From the NCBI RefSeq assembly GCF_006538725.1, contig NZ_BJLQ01000013.1:1-64000 (forward strand): a DNA stretch of 64,000 bases, read 5' to 3'. Of this stretch, positions 33,755 to 44,462 are shown in pieces. Source of the stretch: Cellulomonas gelida (lineage in GTDB: Bacteria > Actinomycetota > Actinomycetes > Actinomycetales > Cellulomonadaceae). The number at the start of each line of letters is the position of its first letter. Positions within the stretch are counted from its first letter, which is position 1. The translations under genes were made by a program, and so were the position numbers. The notes beneath the pieces were generated by a model that saw only the letters and a list, made by a program, of their open reading frames with translations, had not been told where the DNA came from and searched no databases.

Positions 33755-34540
33755 TCACAGGACCTTCTGCAGGAAGCTGCGGGTGCGTTCGTGCTGCGGG
33801 GCGTCGAGCACCTGGTCGGGCGGGCCCTGCTCGACGACGACGCCCGCGTCCATGAACACGACGGTGTCGGCGACCTCACGCGCGAAGCCGATCTCGTGCG
33901 TCACGACGACGAGGGTCGTGCCCGTGCGGGCGACGTCCTTGATGACCTCGAGGACCTCGCCGACGAGCTCGGGGTCCAGCGCCGAGGTCGGCTCGTCGAA
34001 CAGCAGGACCGTGGGGCGCAGCGCGAGCGCGCGCGCGATCGCGACGCGCTGCTGCTGGCCGCCCGAGAGCTGACGCGGGCGGACGTCGGCCTTGTCGGCC
34101 AGGCCCACGCGGGCGAGCAGCTCGCGGGCCTCGGGCTCGACGTCCTCGCGACGGCGGCGCTGCGCCGAGACCGGCGCCTCGACCACGTTCTCGAGCGCCG
34201 TCAGGTGCGGGAACAGGTTGAAGCTCTGGAAGACGAACCCGATCTGCGTGCGCTGGCGCAGGATCTCCCGCTCGGACAGCTCGCGCAGCGTGCGGCCCTT
34301 GCGCACGTAGCCGATGAGCTCGCCGTCGAGCGCGATGAAGCCCTGGTCGACCTTCTCGAGGTGGTTGATCGCACGCAGCAGGGTCGACTTGCCCGAGCCG
34401 GACGGTCCGAGGATGACGGTGACCGAGCCGGGCTCGACCGTCAGCGACACGTCGTGCAGCACCTCGAGCGTGCCGAAGCTCTTGTGGACGCCGTGCACCT
34501 CGACCAGACCCGGCTGCGTCTCGCTCGTCGGCGCACTCAT
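33755..34540 (-). CDS. Amino-acid-type ABC transporter ATP-binding protein
   Basis: The 261-residue ATPase has Walker A GPSGSGKST, Q-loop FVFQSFNLFPHLTALENV, signature LSGGQQQR, Walker [13 protein letters not shown] and switch His THEIG. It falls in the polar amino acid (GlnQ/TcyN-like) group by its NLFPHLT and MDAG-VVEQGPP segments. Its ATG overlaps the permease stop by 4 bp. It energises import of the SBP ligand. Confidence 0.93.
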   Translation of the reverse strand: MSAPTSETQPGLVEVHGVHKSFGTLEVLHDVSLTVEPGSVTVILGPSGSGKSTLLRAINHLEKVDQGFIALDGELIGYVRKGRTLRELSEREILRQRTQIGFVFQSFNLFPHLTALENVVEAPVSAQRRRREDVEPEARELLARVGLADKADVRPRQLSGGQQQRVAIARALALRPTVLLFDEPTSALDPELVGEVLEVIKDVARTGTTLVVVTHEIGFAREVADTVVFMDAGVVVEQGPPDQVLDAPQHERTRSFLQKVL

Positions 34541-35616
34541 GCGAGCCCCCCGACGCTGCGGCGCGTGCGGGTCAGCACACCCACGCGGGCGCGGGCGGCG
34601 TAGGCCGGGGGGACGCTCGCGGGCACCGGACGGCCCGTGACCCGGGCGGCGAGCACCAGCGTCGCCCACCGGACGCGCTGCAGCGGCGTGGGCGGCAGCG
34701 TGCGCACCGCGCCCTTGGCGTAGTACCGCTCGACGTAGTACTGCACGACCGTGATGAGAGTCGTGAGGACCAGGTACCAGATCGAGGCGACCAGCAGCAG
34801 CGGGACGATCCGGCCGTTGCGGCCCATGATCACGCTGACGATGTAGAACAGCTCGCCGTACGCCAGGACGTAGACGATCGACGTGCCCTTGAGCAGCCCG
34901 ATCACCTCGTTGACCGCGGTGGGCACGATCGAGCGCATCGCCTGCGGGAGGATGATCCGCGTGACCTGACGGCGGCGCGGGATGCCGAGCGAGGCCGCGG
35001 CCTCCTGCTGGCCCTGGTCCACCGAGAGGATCCCGGCCCGCACGACCTCCGCCGAGTAGGCGGCCTGCGACAGGCCCAGCCCCAGGATCGCGGCCCAGAA
35101 CTTGTCGACGAGCGAGAGCGTGTCGAGCCAGGCGAGCTCGGGACCGAACGGGACGCCCACGCTCAGGTGGGGGTACAGGTAGGCGAGGTTGTACCAGAGC
35201 AGGAGCTGCAGCAGCAGCGGCACCGAGCGGAACACCCACGTGTACGTCCAGGACACCGTCTGCAGCAGCGGCGAGCGGGACAGGCGCATGAGCGCGAGCA
35301 CCGTGCCGAGCGTGAAGCCGACCACGGACGCCACCGCGGTGAGCCGGATCGTGCCCCACGCTCCGTCGATCACCGACGGCCAGGTGAGGTACTGCGCGAC
35401 GAGATCCCACTCCCACCGCTCGTTCGTCACGAGCGAGCTCACGACCATCGCGAGCAGCAGGAGCACGACGCCCGTGGCGAGCCAGCGGCCCGGGTGCCGG
35501 GCGCCGACGATCCGCAGCTCCTCGAGCGGCGGCTCGTCGGCCGCGGTGACCACGGGCCGCACCGGCGGCGGCACGAGCACGCGCGACTCGTCCTGCGCGA
35601 GCTGGACCGTACTCAT
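34537..35616 (-). CDS. Amino-acid-type ABC transporter permease
   Basis: The 359-residue permease has an N-terminal cytoplasmic extension (about 1-45), then five or six membrane segments from about residue 48. The HEQ-type signature is GAWGTIRLTAVASVVGFTLGTVLALMRLS, and the EAA loop is QQEAAASLGIPRRRQVTRIILPQAMRSIVP. WVFRSVPLLLQLLLWYNLAYL is typical of cystine and polar amino acid permeases. Stop and start codons overlap both neighbours, so it is tightly coupled to the ATPase and to the DUF1684 gene. Confidence 0.9.
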   Translation of the reverse strand: MSTVQLAQDESRVLVPPPVRPVVTAADEPPLEELRIVGARHPGRWLATGVVLLLLAMVVSSLVTNERWEWDLVAQYLTWPSVIDGAWGTIRLTAVASVVGFTLGTVLALMRLSRSPLLQTVSWTYTWVFRSVPLLLQLLLWYNLAYLYPHLSVGVPFGPELAWLDTLSLVDKFWAAILGLGLSQAAYSAEVVRAGILSVDQGQQEAAASLGIPRRRQVTRIILPQAMRSIVPTAVNEVIGLLKGTSIVYVLAYGELFYIVSVIMGRNGRIVPLLLVASIWYLVLTTLITVVQYYVERYYAKGAVRTLPPTPLQRVRWATLVLAARVTGRPVPASVPPAYAARARVGVLTRTRRSVGGLA

Positions 35617-36455
35617 CGCGGGGCTCGCTCGCCGGCCGCGACCGCGAACGGCACGTGGTTTCCGGGCACCGGCGCGGGGCACGTGCCGTGGTCGCTGAAC
35701 GCGAACGGCAGGTTGACCGCGCGGTTGAGGTCCAGGCGGACGGTCGCGGTCTCCGGCGAGCCCGTCGCGCCCGGGTCCGACGAGCGCTCGACCGTCAGGA
35801 CGCGCCACGGCGCGAGGCCGGGCGCCTCGTCGGTGAACAGCAGCGCCGCCGAGCCGCCCTTCCCGCCCGTGAGCTGCAGCGTCACGCTGCGGCCCGCGCG
35901 CTCCAGGTCCACCTCGCCGACGACGGTCGTGCGGTGGACGAGCCCGGGCCGCGCCGCGCCGACGACCGCGGGGCGCGGCTCGTCGTACCAGCGGACGGGT
36001 GCGTCCAGCACCCACGACGCGTCGTACGGGAACGTCGGGACGCCCGTGAAGGCGGCACGCGCCGCGGCGCGCGGGTCGCGCAGGCGCAGCGCGTAGCGGC
36101 CCGTGCGCCGGACGAGCTCGACCGCGACCTCTGCCTCGGCGCCCGTGCGGCCCTCGGGCACGAACGTCTGCACGATCGAGGAGCCCGCCTCGGCGACGAC
36201 GTGCGTCGTCCCCGCGCCGGGCTCGTCGGCGGCGCGCTTGTGGTGCGCGCCGTGCTCGTCGGCCCACCACACGCCCGGGACGCCGTCGAACGCGGCGGGC
36301 TGCGACGGCAGCGGCAGGTAGGCCACGGGCGTGAGCCAGCCGTGGGTCGTCGCCAGCTCGCGCTCGCGCGCTGCGTGCCACTGCTCCCACTCGACGTGCG
36401 CGTCCTGGTCGACGTGCACAGCGGCGGTCGGGTTCTCGGGCAGGGTCGTCGTCAT
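35613..36455 (-). CDS. DUF1684 domain-containing protein
   Basis: The 280-residue soluble protein has the conserved DUF1684 C-terminus [38 protein letters not shown], in which a Cys and two Pro form the signature, and the internal [17 protein letters not shown]. The biochemical function of the family is unknown. It overlaps the start or stop of both neighbours (4 bp each side) and lies between two ABC importers in a SAM-switched operon, so a role in sulfur compound handling is likely. The conserved Cys could be functional. Confidence 0.88.
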   Translation of the reverse strand: MTTTLPENPTAAVHVDQDAHVEWEQWHAARERELATTHGWLTPVAYLPLPSQPAAFDGVPGVWWADEHGAHHKRAADEPGAGTTHVVAEAGSSIVQTFVPEGRTGAEAEVAVELVRRTGRYALRLRDPRAAARAAFTGVPTFPYDASWVLDAPVRWYDEPRPAVVGAARPGLVHRTTVVGEVDLERAGRSVTLQLTGGKGGSAALLFTDEAPGLAPWRVLTVERSSDPGATGSPETATVRLDLNRAVNLPFAFSDHGTCPAPVPGNHVPFAVAAGERAPR

Positions 36456-38221
36456 CGGATCGCCTCTCGTTCGTGGTGCCGGCCGGGGATCGCCCCGACG
36501 AGCTCGACGGTGTACGGGTGCTGCGGGTGGTCGAAGACCTGGTCGACCGGTCCGGTCTCGACGAGCCGCCCGGCGCTCATGACGCCGACCTCGTCCGCGA
36601 CCTGACGCACGACCGCCAGGTCGTGCGAGATGAACAGGTAGGTCAGGCCGCGCTGCGCGCGCAGGTCCGCGAGCAGGTCGAGCACGCGGGCCTGCACCGA
36701 GACGTCGAGCGCGCTCGTCGGCTCGTCGAGGACGAGCAGATCGGGGTCCAGCGCGAGCGCCCGGGCGATCGCGACGCGCTGCCGCTGCCCGCCGGACAGC
36801 TCGCCGGGGCGGCGCCGCGCGAGCGCCGCGGGCAGCCGCACCTGGTCGAGCAGCTCGGCGACGCGGTCCCGGCGCTGTGCTGCCGTGCCGACGCGGTGCG
36901 CGCGCAGCGGCTCGTCGACCACCTGCCCGACCGTGAAGCGCGGGTCGAGCGACGCGTACGGGTTCTGGTGCACGAGCTGCGTGCGCCGCCGCAGCGTGCG
37001 CAGCGCGTCACCCCGGGCACCCGCGACGTCCACACCGTCGAACCGCACCGAGCCCGCGTCGGCGCGCTCGAGATCCAGCACGAGCCGCGCGGTCGTCGAC
37101 TTGCCCGACCCCGACTCACCGACCAGCGCGAACGCCGACCCGCGCGGCACCGAGAACGACACGTCGTCGACCGCGCGCACGCTCGCGCCCGAGCGGCGTC
37201 CACCGATCTGGAACGTCTTGCGCAGCCCGTCGACGACGAGCAGGCCGCCCGCCGGCGGGGTGGGCAGGTCCGCCGCGACCGCGCGGGCGCGGACCTGCAC
37301 CCGGGACGACGAGCCCCGGTCGCGCTCGTCGGGCAGGGGTGCGGTCCCCGGTCGTTGCGCCGCACGCAGGCCCGGTGCCGCGGCGAGCAGCTCACGCGTG
37401 TAGGGGTGCTGCGGGTCGCTCAACACGCGTGCGGTCGGCCCGGTCTCGACGACCTCGCCGTCCTTCATCACGACGATCCGCTCGGCACGGTCCGCAGCGA
37501 CGGCGAGGTCGTGCGTGATGAGCAGGACCGCGGTGCCGGTGCGCGACGTGAGGTCCGCGAGCAGGTCGAGCACGCGGCGCTGCACGGTCACGTCGAGCGC
37601 GCTCGTCGGCTCGTCGGCCACCACGAGCTCGGGCTCGCACGCCAGAGCGATGCCGATCAGCACGCGCTGCCGCATGCCGCCCGACAGCTCGTGCGGGTAC
37701 TGCCGGGCGCGGGCCTGCGGCTCGTCGATCCCGACGGCGCGCAGGATCTCGACCGCCTGCGCGTGCGCCTCGCGCCTGCCCGCGCGGGCGTGGATGCGCA
37801 GGGCCTCGGCGACCTGGTCGCCGACGCGCTGCACGGGGTTGAGCGCGACGCCCGGGTCCTGCGGGACCAGCCCGATGCGCGCACCGCGGACCCGCGGCCA
37901 CGCGCGGACCGGCAGGGACGCGAGCTCGAGCGAGGTGCGCTCGTCGTCGCCCAGGTCGATTCGCCCGCCGGCGATCCGGCCCGTCTCGGGCAGCAGCCCG
38001 ACGACGGCGTGCGCCGTGGTGGACTTCCCCGAGCCGGACTCGCCGACGAGCGCGACGACCTCGCCCGGGTGCACCTCGAGGCTCACGCCGCGCACGGCCT
38101 CGACGGGTCCGTCGGTGCCGTCGTAGGTGACCCGCAGGTCCCGCACGGCCAGCACGGGCCGCGCGTCGGGTGCGTGCGTCTCCTCGGGTGCGCCCGGCAG
38201 CGTCGGCGTCTGGGTGCTCAT
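36452..38221 (-). CDS. Fused double ATP-binding protein of peptide/nickel-type ABC importer
   Basis: The 589-residue protein fuses DppD-like (about 20-275) and DppF-like (about 335-585) ATPases. Both halves have Walker [10 protein letters not shown], signatures LSGGMRQRV and LSGGQRQRV, Walker [12 protein letters not shown] and [11 protein letters not shown], and the peptide-transporter tail [13 protein letters not shown] / [16 protein letters not shown]. The linker is Arg-rich. It pairs with the two permeases and the SBP_bac_5 lipoprotein upstream. Start and stop overlap the neighbours. Confidence 0.92.
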   Translation of the reverse strand: MSTQTPTLPGAPEETHAPDARPVLAVRDLRVTYDGTDGPVEAVRGVSLEVHPGEVVALVGESGSGKSTTAHAVVGLLPETGRIAGGRIDLGDDERTSLELASLPVRAWPRVRGARIGLVPQDPGVALNPVQRVGDQVAEALRIHARAGRREAHAQAVEILRAVGIDEPQARARQYPHELSGGMRQRVLIGIALACEPELVVADEPTSALDVTVQRRVLDLLADLTSRTGTAVLLITHDLAVAADRAERIVVMKDGEVVETGPTARVLSDPQHPYTRELLAAAPGLRAAQRPGTAPLPDERDRGSSSRVQVRARAVAADLPTPPAGGLLVVDGLRKTFQIGGRRSGASVRAVDDVSFSVPRGSAFALVGESGSGKSTTARLVLDLERADAGSVRFDGVDVAGARGDALRTLRRRTQLVHQNPYASLDPRFTVGQVVDEPLRAHRVGTAAQRRDRVAELLDQVRLPAALARRRPGELSGGQRQRVAIARALALDPDLLVLDEPTSALDVSVQARVLDLLADLRAQRGLTYLFISHDLAVVRQVADEVGVMSAGRLVETGPVDQVFDHPQHPYTVELVGAIPGRHHEREAIR

Positions 38222-39222
38222 CGGGCCGTCCTCCCCCCGCGCTCGAACGCGCGGCCGAGGCGCCCGGCGGACAGCACGACGACCGCGACGACCAGCCCCG
38301 GGAGCGTCGAGTACCACCACGCGGTCGCGAGGTAGTTGCGGCCCTCCGCCACGAGCGAGCCCCACTCGGGGGTCGGCGGGATCGCGCCGAAGCCCAGGAA
38401 GCTCAGCGCCGAGACCGCCAGGACCACGGTCCCCAGCTCGATCGTCGCGAGCGCGAGCACGGGACCCGCGGCGTTCGGCACGACGTGACGCACCACGACC
38501 GAGCCACGACGAGCGCCCGCGAGCCGCGCCGCCTCGACGTAGGTCGCGCTGCGCACCCGCAGCACCTCGGCGCGCATGACGCGCGCGAACGTCGCGACCG
38601 ACGCGACACCCACCGCGATCGCGACCTTGAGCGTCCCGAACCCGAGCACGGTCACGACCGCGAGCGACAGCAGCAGCCCGGGGATTGCCAGCAGCACGTC
38701 GGTCAGGCGCATGAGCACGTCGTCGACGCGCCCGCCGACGAACCCCGCGACGAGCCCGAGCAGCGACCCGGCACCGAGCGCGATGACGATCGCGACCGCG
38801 GCGGCCTGCAGCGACAGGCCCGTGCCGTGCACCGTGCGCGCGAACAGGTCGCGACCCAGGTGGTCGGTCCCGAACCAGTGAGCCGCACTGGGCGGCAGGA
38901 GGTTGTCCGCGGGCACGCCCGTGATCGGGTCGGCGGACGTGAACGCCGTGGGCACGAGCGCCCACGCGACCACGACCGTCACGACGAGCAGCGCCACGAG
39001 CGCGCCGGGCCGCGCGAGCGGGTGCCGGCGGGCCCGCGCGAGCCGCCCGGTCGCCGGGCCGGTCCCGGGCCTGGCGCGCAGACTCGTGGTCCGAGCCGCC
39101 CCGGCGCTCGAGGCTCCGGTGCTCGTCGTTCCGGTGCTGACGGGTCCGGGGCTCGCCGGCAGGACGGCGGACGCGCGTCGTGCGCCGACGACGTCGGCGG
39201 GGCGGGTGCCGAGAAGGCTCAT
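38218..39222 (-). CDS. Peptide-type ABC transporter permease (DppC-like)
   Basis: The 334-residue permease has a Ser/Thr/Arg-rich cytoplasmic N-terminus of about 70 residues, then six membrane segments. DppC marks are [50 protein letters not shown] (EAA loop) and [26 protein letters not shown]. The ligand is unknown; in this operon class it may carry sulfonates, glutathione or sulfur peptides. It shares one base with the DppB stop codon. Confidence 0.9.
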   Translation of the reverse strand: MSLLGTRPADVVGARRASAVLPASPGPVSTGTTSTGASSAGAARTTSLRARPGTGPATGRLARARRHPLARPGALVALLVVTVVVAWALVPTAFTSADPITGVPADNLLPPSAAHWFGTDHLGRDLFARTVHGTGLSLQAAAVAIVIALGAGSLLGLVAGFVGGRVDDVLMRLTDVLLAIPGLLLSLAVVTVLGFGTLKVAIAVGVASVATFARVMRAEVLRVRSATYVEAARLAGARRGSVVVRHVVPNAAGPVLALATIELGTVVLAVSALSFLGFGAIPPTPEWGSLVAEGRNYLATAWWYSTLPGLVVAVVVLSAGRLGRAFERGGRTAR

Positions 39223-40175
39223 CACAGGCTCCTTGCGTACGAGGTCACGGCCGTGCGCGGGTCGAGCAGGGGGTAGGCGAGGTCGACCAGGAGGTTCACG
39301 ACGACGAACACGAGCGCCGCGACGAGCACGAGCCCGAGCACCACGGGGATGTCCTGCGTGGTGACGGCGGCCTGCACGAGGCGCCCGAAGCCCTGGCGCG
39401 AGAAGACGGTCTCGACGACCACCGCCCCCGCGAGCAGGTTCCCGACGAGCACGCCGAGCAGCGTGAGCGACGGGAGCGCCGCGTTGCGGGTCACGTGCCG
39501 CAGCTGCACCCGGGTGCGCGTCGCACCCTTGGCCAGCGCGGTCTCGACGTAGGCCGCACCCCACGCCGCGCGCATCCCCTGGGCGAGCACCTGCGCGATC
39601 GTCGCGGACAGCGGGACGGCCAGGGTGACCGCCGGCAGGACCAGGCTCGCGAAGCCCTGGTTGCCGACCGCCGGGAACACCGGCAGCCGGAACGACAAGA
39701 GCTGCAGCAGCACCAGCCCGACCCAGAACGTCGGCACGGCGACGCCCAGCGGCGGCAGCGCGAGGAGCAGCCCACGCAGCCGCGGCGAACGGGTCCAGGT
39801 GGCGAGCGAGGCGAGCCCGGCCCCGCCGGCGACGGCCAGCAGCAGGGCGAACCCCGCGAGCTTGGCCGTCTCCGGGAGCGCCTGGGCGATCAGGGTCGCG
39901 ACCGGCGCACCCGAGGAGATGGACGTCCCGAGGTCGCCCGTGGCCGTGCGGCCGAGCGCCGCGACGTACTGCTCGGCCGGGCTCTGGTCGAGCCCGAGCC
40001 GCTCGCGCAGCGCCTCCGCCTGCGCCGGGTCGACGCCCCCGCCGCCCGTGCCCGCGTCGAGCATGATGCTCGCCGGGTCACTGGGCAGCAGGTACAGCAC
40101 CGCGAAGGTGACCGTGAACGCCGCCAGGAGCACGACGACGGCCGCGGCGACCCGGCGCAGGACGTAGGCGCTCAT
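39222..40175 (-). CDS. Peptide-type ABC transporter permease (DppB-like)
   Basis: The 317-residue permease begins [35 protein letters not shown], the usual DppB start. It has [32 protein letters not shown], the EAA loop [23 protein letters not shown], and the tail [16 protein letters not shown]. It overlaps the upstream SBP stop by one base and the downstream DppC start by one base. Confidence 0.9.
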   Translation of the reverse strand: MSAYVLRRVAAAVVVLLAAFTVTFAVLYLLPSDPASIMLDAGTGGGGVDPAQAEALRERLGLDQSPAEQYVAALGRTATGDLGTSISSGAPVATLIAQALPETAKLAGFALLLAVAGGAGLASLATWTRSPRLRGLLLALPPLGVAVPTFWVGLVLLQLLSFRLPVFPAVGNQGFASLVLPAVTLAVPLSATIAQVLAQGMRAAWGAAYVETALAKGATRTRVQLRHVTRNAALPSLTLLGVLVGNLLAGAVVVETVFSRQGFGRLVQAAVTTQDIPVVLGLVLVAALVFVVVNLLVDLAYPLLDPRTAVTSYARSL

Positions 40176-41839
40176 CAGGGCTGCTCGATCCAGGCGTCGT
40201 GGAACAGCAGGCGCGACGAGGCGTCGAAGGCCACCCCGTGCACGTCACCGGCCACGCCGATCGACTGCGCGAGCTCGAACAGCGGGATCGCCAGCGCCTC
40301 GCCGACGATCTCCTGCTGCGCCTGCGCGACGAGGTCCGCTCGCGCCGCCGGGTCCGCGGTGGCGAGCTGGGAGTCGAGGAGCGGGTCGAGCACGTCGTCG
40401 GCCGCACGCTTGTTGACGTTGCGGCCCGCGGACGAGAACTGCGTGCGCAGGATGTCGGCGTCGGCGCGCGTGACGTTGTAGTAGTACGTGTCGTAGTCGC
40501 CCGAGGTCAGCACGGCCTGCTGGTCCGCGGGCGTGAGCTGGCGCAGCACCAGGTCGACGCCGACGGCCCGCAGCTGCTGCTGCGCGAGCTCGAGCACGGC
40601 CTGCGAGCCGGTGAACAGCGGTGCGTAGACCACGTCGACGCTCAGCTTCGCGCCGTCCTTCTCGCGGATGCCGTCGGTGCCCTTCGTCCAGCCCGCGCCG
40701 TCGAGCAGCTGCTCGGCCTTCGCGGCGTCGAACGCGAGGTCGTCGGACAGGTCCGTGTACCCGGGAGTGGTCGAGGCGAGCACGCTCGTCGCGGGCTTGA
40801 ACGCGTCCGAGAGCACCGTGTCGACGAGCTGCTGCCGGTCGATCGCCACGTTCAGCGCCTGGCGGACGTCCGGGTCGTCGAGCGGCGCGACGGTCACGTT
40901 GGGCTGCAGGACGAACGTGACGCCCGGGTTGGTGCGCGTGAGCACCGATCCCCCGGCGCCCTCGACCTGCGCGACGTCCTGCGGGAGCACGTCGCCCACC
41001 GCGTCGAACTGGTCGGACGCGAGTCCGCCCGCGCGGACCCCGGACTCCGGGACCACCGTGAAGTCGATCTGGTCGAGGTACGCCTCGCCCTGGTTCTGCG
41101 AGACCTCCGAGGCCCACGCATAGCCGTCGCGCCGCGTGATCACCGCACCCTGGTCCTGCGTGTAGCTCTCGAGCACGAACGGGCCCGAGCCGACGACCTC
41201 GCCCTGCAGCCGTGCGGCGGGGTCGGCCGTCGCGGTGGCGTCGGACAGGATCGCGAGCGAGACCGTCGACGTGGCCTGCAGGAACTGCGCGTTGGGTGCG
41301 CCGAACACGACCGTGACCGTGTGCTCGTCGTCCACGCGCGTCTCGGTGTAGCCGCCCAGGTAGCTCGCCGCGAGCGGCGCCGACGCGCCGAGCGGGCCCG
41401 CGAGCGCGTCGAGGTTCGCCTTGACCGTGGTCGCGGTCAGCGGGGTGCCGTCCGAGAACGTCACGTCGTCGCGCAGGTGGAACGTGAAGGTCGTGAGGTC
41501 GTCGCTCACGTCCCAGCTCGTCGCGAGCCACGGCACGATCTCGCCCGTGGCCGGGTCCTGGTCGGTCAGGGAGTCCGCGAGCTGGCGCGCGATGTAGATG
41601 CTCACGTTCGAGCCGACCTGCTGCGGGTCGACGCCCGACGGCGACGCACCGAGCGCGAAGCGCAGCGTCCCGCCCGGGGTCGCGGTGGCCGTATCCGGGG
41701 TCGAGGTCGCGGACGTCGCGGGTCCGGCCGCGGGGTCGCCGCTGCCCGACGAGCAGGCGGCCAGCAGCAGGGCGGGGGCGAGCAAGGAGGCGGCCAGCAC
41801 CCGGTAGCGGGTGCGGCGGCGGTCGACGGTGCTGGTCAT
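40175..41839 (-). CDS. ABC transporter substrate-binding lipoprotein (SBP_bac_5)
   Basis: The 554-residue lipoprotein has lipobox LLAAC (Cys29), a Ser/Thr/Ala linker, and the family-5 binding domain. Visible are TLRFALGASPSGVDPQ, TTFTFHLRDDVTFSDGTPLTA (signature), VGSGPFVLESYTQDQGAVITRRDGYA, and VRQALNVAIDRQQLVD. Family members bind peptides, glutathione, nickel chelates or opines. The SAM-controlled context favours a sulfur-containing ligand. It heads the DppB-DppC-DppDF cassette. Confidence 0.9.
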   Translation of the reverse strand: MTSTVDRRRTRYRVLAASLLAPALLLAACSSGSGDPAAGPATSATSTPDTATATPGGTLRFALGASPSGVDPQQVGSNVSIYIARQLADSLTDQDPATGEIVPWLATSWDVSDDLTTFTFHLRDDVTFSDGTPLTATTVKANLDALAGPLGASAPLAASYLGGYTETRVDDEHTVTVVFGAPNAQFLQATSTVSLAILSDATATADPAARLQGEVVGSGPFVLESYTQDQGAVITRRDGYAWASEVSQNQGEAYLDQIDFTVVPESGVRAGGLASDQFDAVGDVLPQDVAQVEGAGGSVLTRTNPGVTFVLQPNVTVAPLDDPDVRQALNVAIDRQQLVDTVLSDAFKPATSVLASTTPGYTDLSDDLAFDAAKAEQLLDGAGWTKGTDGIREKDGAKLSVDVVYAPLFTGSQAVLELAQQQLRAVGVDLVLRQLTPADQQAVLTSGDYDTYYYNVTRADADILRTQFSSAGRNVNKRAADDVLDPLLDSQLATADPAARADLVAQAQQEIVGEALAIPLFELAQSIGVAGDVHGVAFDASSRLLFHDAWIEQP

Positions 41840-41896
41840 GATGTCCTCTCGAGGGGCCCGAAGGCCGGGGGATGAACGGGCAGAGCGCTGGTCCGG

Positions 41897-43276
41897 TCAG
41901 GCGGTGAGCTCGGCCGCCGCGTGCTGCGACGCCGGATCGGGGCGGGCCAGGCCCAGGTGGTCGCGCAGGGTCGGGCCGGTGTAGTCGGAGCGGAACGAGC
42001 CGCGCTCCTGCAGCAGCGGGATCACCTGGTCGAGCACGTCGTCGAGACCGTGCGGCGTCAGGTGCGGGACGAGGATGAAGCCGTCCGAGGCGTCCTCCTG
42101 GACGTGCCTGTCCAGGTCGTCGGCCACCTGCTGCGCCGTTCCGACGAACGAGCCGCGGGTCGTCGTGCGGATCACGAGGTCGCGGATCGACCAGCGGTTC
42201 GCCTCGGCCTGCTCACGCCACGCGCGGGCGACCGCGAGCGGGTCGGTAGTGTGGCGCACCCGACCGCGCGTGATCGAGATGTTCTCGACGTCGGGGTCGA
42301 CCTCCGGCAGCGGGCCGTCCGGGTCGTAGGCCGTCAGGTCACGGCCCCACACCTGCTCGAGGAACGCGATCGCGGTCGGGCCGGAGACCTGCTGCCGCCG
42401 GATGTGCTCGGCGCGCTCGTGCGCCTCGTCGGGCGTCTGGCCGATGACGACCGTCGTCGCCGGGAGGATCTTCAGGTCCCCACGGTTGCGGCCGTTCGCG
42501 ACGAGGTGCGCCTGCACGTCGTCGTAGAACGCACGGCCCGCCTCGAACGTCGAGTGCATCGAGAAGATGACGTCCGCGGTGCGTGCCGCGAAGTCCCGGC
42601 CCTGCGCCGAGTCGCCCGCCTGGAACAGCACCGGATGACCCTGCGGCCCGCGCGGCGTCGTGAACGTCCCCCGGACCTGCGCGTGCGTGCCGTCGTGCAC
42701 CACCTCACGCACGCCGGCGTCGCGCAGGAACCGGCCGGTCGCCGTGTCCGCGAGCACCGCGTGGTCGTCCCACGAGTCCCACAGGGCGCGGGCGACCCGC
42801 ACGACCTCCGCGGCGCGCTCGTACCGCTCGGCGTACGGGAGGTACCCGCCACGCCGGAAGTTCTCGCCCGTGAACGCGTCCGGGCTCGTCACCAGGTTCC
42901 ACGCGGCGCGACCACCGGAGAGCAGGTCGAGCGTCGCGAACTGCCGCGCGAGCTCCCACGGCTCGTTGAACGTCGTGTTGATCGTCCCCGCGAGCCCGAT
43001 GCGCTCGGTGACCGCCGCGATCGCCGCGAGCACCGGGAGGGTGTCGGGCCGGCCGACGACGTCGAGGTCGTGGATACGCCCTTTGTGCTCGCGCAGGCGC
43101 AGACCCTCGGCGAGGAAGAAGAAGTCGAGCTTGGCGGCCTCGGCGCGCGTCGCGAGGTGCTCGAACGAGTCGAAGTCGATCTGGCTACCCGAGTCCGGGT
43201 CGCTCCAGACGGTCGTGCTGTTGACCCCCGGGAAGTGGATGCCCAGGTGGATCTGCTTGCGCGGTCGCGTCGTCAT
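41897..43276 (-). CDS. NtaA/SnaA/DszA-family FMN-dependent monooxygenase
   Basis: The 459-residue LLM enzyme has the family's N-terminal HLGIHFPGVNSTTVWSDPDSGSQIDF, TINTTFNEPWELARQFATLDLLSGGRAAWNLVTSPDAFTGENFRRGGYL, and VLFQAGDSAQGRDFAARTADVIFSMHS. This branch includes dibenzothiophene-sulfone (DszA) and nitrilotriacetate monooxygenases, which need FMNH2 from a separate reductase; two reductases are encoded across the island. The substrate is not predictable. Ten bases separate it from the upstream LLM gene. Confidence 0.88.
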   Translation of the reverse strand: MTTRPRKQIHLGIHFPGVNSTTVWSDPDSGSQIDFDSFEHLATRAEAAKLDFFFLAEGLRLREHKGRIHDLDVVGRPDTLPVLAAIAAVTERIGLAGTINTTFNEPWELARQFATLDLLSGGRAAWNLVTSPDAFTGENFRRGGYLPYAERYERAAEVVRVARALWDSWDDHAVLADTATGRFLRDAGVREVVHDGTHAQVRGTFTTPRGPQGHPVLFQAGDSAQGRDFAARTADVIFSMHSTFEAGRAFYDDVQAHLVANGRNRGDLKILPATTVVIGQTPDEAHERAEHIRRQQVSGPTAIAFLEQVWGRDLTAYDPDGPLPEVDPDVENISITRGRVRHTTDPLAVARAWREQAEANRWSIRDLVIRTTTRGSFVGTAQQVADDLDRHVQEDASDGFILVPHLTPHGLDDVLDQVIPLLQERGSFRSDYTGPTLRDHLGLARPDPASQHAAAELTA

Positions 43277-43286
43277 GGCCCCGCCC

Positions 43287-44462
43287 TCAGGCCGTCGCGG
43301 CGAACACGTTGGCGGGACGCGTCAGACCGAGCGTGTCGCGCAGCGTGCGACCCGGGTAGGCGGTGCGGAACAGTCCTGCGCTCTGCAGGATCGGCACGAC
43401 CCGGTGGACAAGCACGTCGAGGTCGGTGGACAGCGACGACGGCCGCACGTGGAAGCCGTCGACGGCACCCGCCGCGACCCACGTCTCGATCGTCTCGGCC
43501 AGCGCACCGGCCGTCCCCACGTGCACGAGCGAGTCCGTCGCCCACGACGACGGCTCGAGGTCGTCGAGCAGCTCGAGGCGCGCACGCGCGCTCGACTCGT
43601 CGTCGGCCAGGACGACGTACGTGTCGACGAGCACGCGCACCTCGTCGGTGCTGCGGCCCGCGTCGCCCGCCAGGTCGTCCAGCCGCGCGCGCTGGGCGAG
43701 CGCGTCGTCGAGGCTCGTCGCGCGCAGGCGCACCACGTCGGCCCGGCGCGCGGCCAACGCGAGCGCCTCGTCGCTCGTCGCCGTCACCACGACCGGCGGC
43801 CGGCCCTGCGGCGGTCGCGGCGTGATCGACGGACCCTTGACCGCGAACCGGATGCCCTCGTAGTCGACGTGGTGCAGCTTGTCGCGGTCCACGAACCGGC
43901 TCGTGGCCCGGTCGCGGATCTCCGCGTCGTCCTCCCACGAGTCCCACAGCCGGCCGACGACGTCGATCACCTCGCCCGCCTCGTCGATCGCGTCGACCTC
44001 GTCCTGCGCGGCCTTGCGCCCGAACGCGTCCGTCGCCTGCTGCGTCGTCGACCAGCCGACCTGCCACGCGGCGCGCCCCCTGCTGACGTGGTCGATCGTC
44101 GCGACCGCCTTCGAGACGTGGAACGGCTCGGTGTGCGTCGTGTCGATCGTCGGCACCAGACCGATGCCCGCCGAGCGGGGCGCCAGGCGCGAGGCGACGA
44201 GCGCGGCGTCGAGCCGTCCCTGCACGCCGTGGCGGGTCACGGGCTGCAGCGAGAACGCGTCGTCGAACGCGACGAGGTCGAGCAGGCCGCGCTGCGCGGT
44301 CGCGACGAGGGCGTCCAGGCGCTGCGCGTCGAACAGCCGCTGCGCCTGCGAGCCGAGCGTGCGCCAGGCGGCGGGGTGCGCACCGGCGTCGGTGAGGTCG
44401 ACGCCCAGATGCACCGACCGAGTGCGGTCCGAGCGCGAGCGAGGGTGGGAGTGCTGGGACAT
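43287..44462 (-). CDS. LLM flavin-dependent monooxygenase, divergent NtaA/DszA-like
   Basis: The 391-residue protein shares a C-terminal plan (GFHVRPSSLSTDLDVLVHRVVPILQSAGLFRTAYPGRTLRDTLGL) with the NtaA-like gene downstream, but is shorter and diverged. It also has IGLVPTIDTTHTEPFHVSKAVATIDHVSRGRAAWQVGWSTT and PPVVVTATSDEALALAARRADVVRL. It is the first structural gene of the long sulfur operon and follows the leader ORF and riboswitch. GGAGCCC precedes the ATG at 44462. The two genes likely arose by duplication. Confidence 0.84.
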   Translation of the reverse strand: MSQHSHPRSRSDRTRSVHLGVDLTDAGAHPAAWRTLGSQAQRLFDAQRLDALVATAQRGLLDLVAFDDAFSLQPVTRHGVQGRLDAALVASRLAPRSAGIGLVPTIDTTHTEPFHVSKAVATIDHVSRGRAAWQVGWSTTQQATDAFGRKAAQDEVDAIDEAGEVIDVVGRLWDSWEDDAEIRDRATSRFVDRDKLHHVDYEGIRFAVKGPSITPRPPQGRPPVVVTATSDEALALAARRADVVRLRATSLDDALAQRARLDDLAGDAGRSTDEVRVLVDTYVVLADDESSARARLELLDDLEPSSWATDSLVHVGTAGALAETIETWVAAGAVDGFHVRPSSLSTDLDVLVHRVVPILQSAGLFRTAYPGRTLRDTLGLTRPANVFAATA

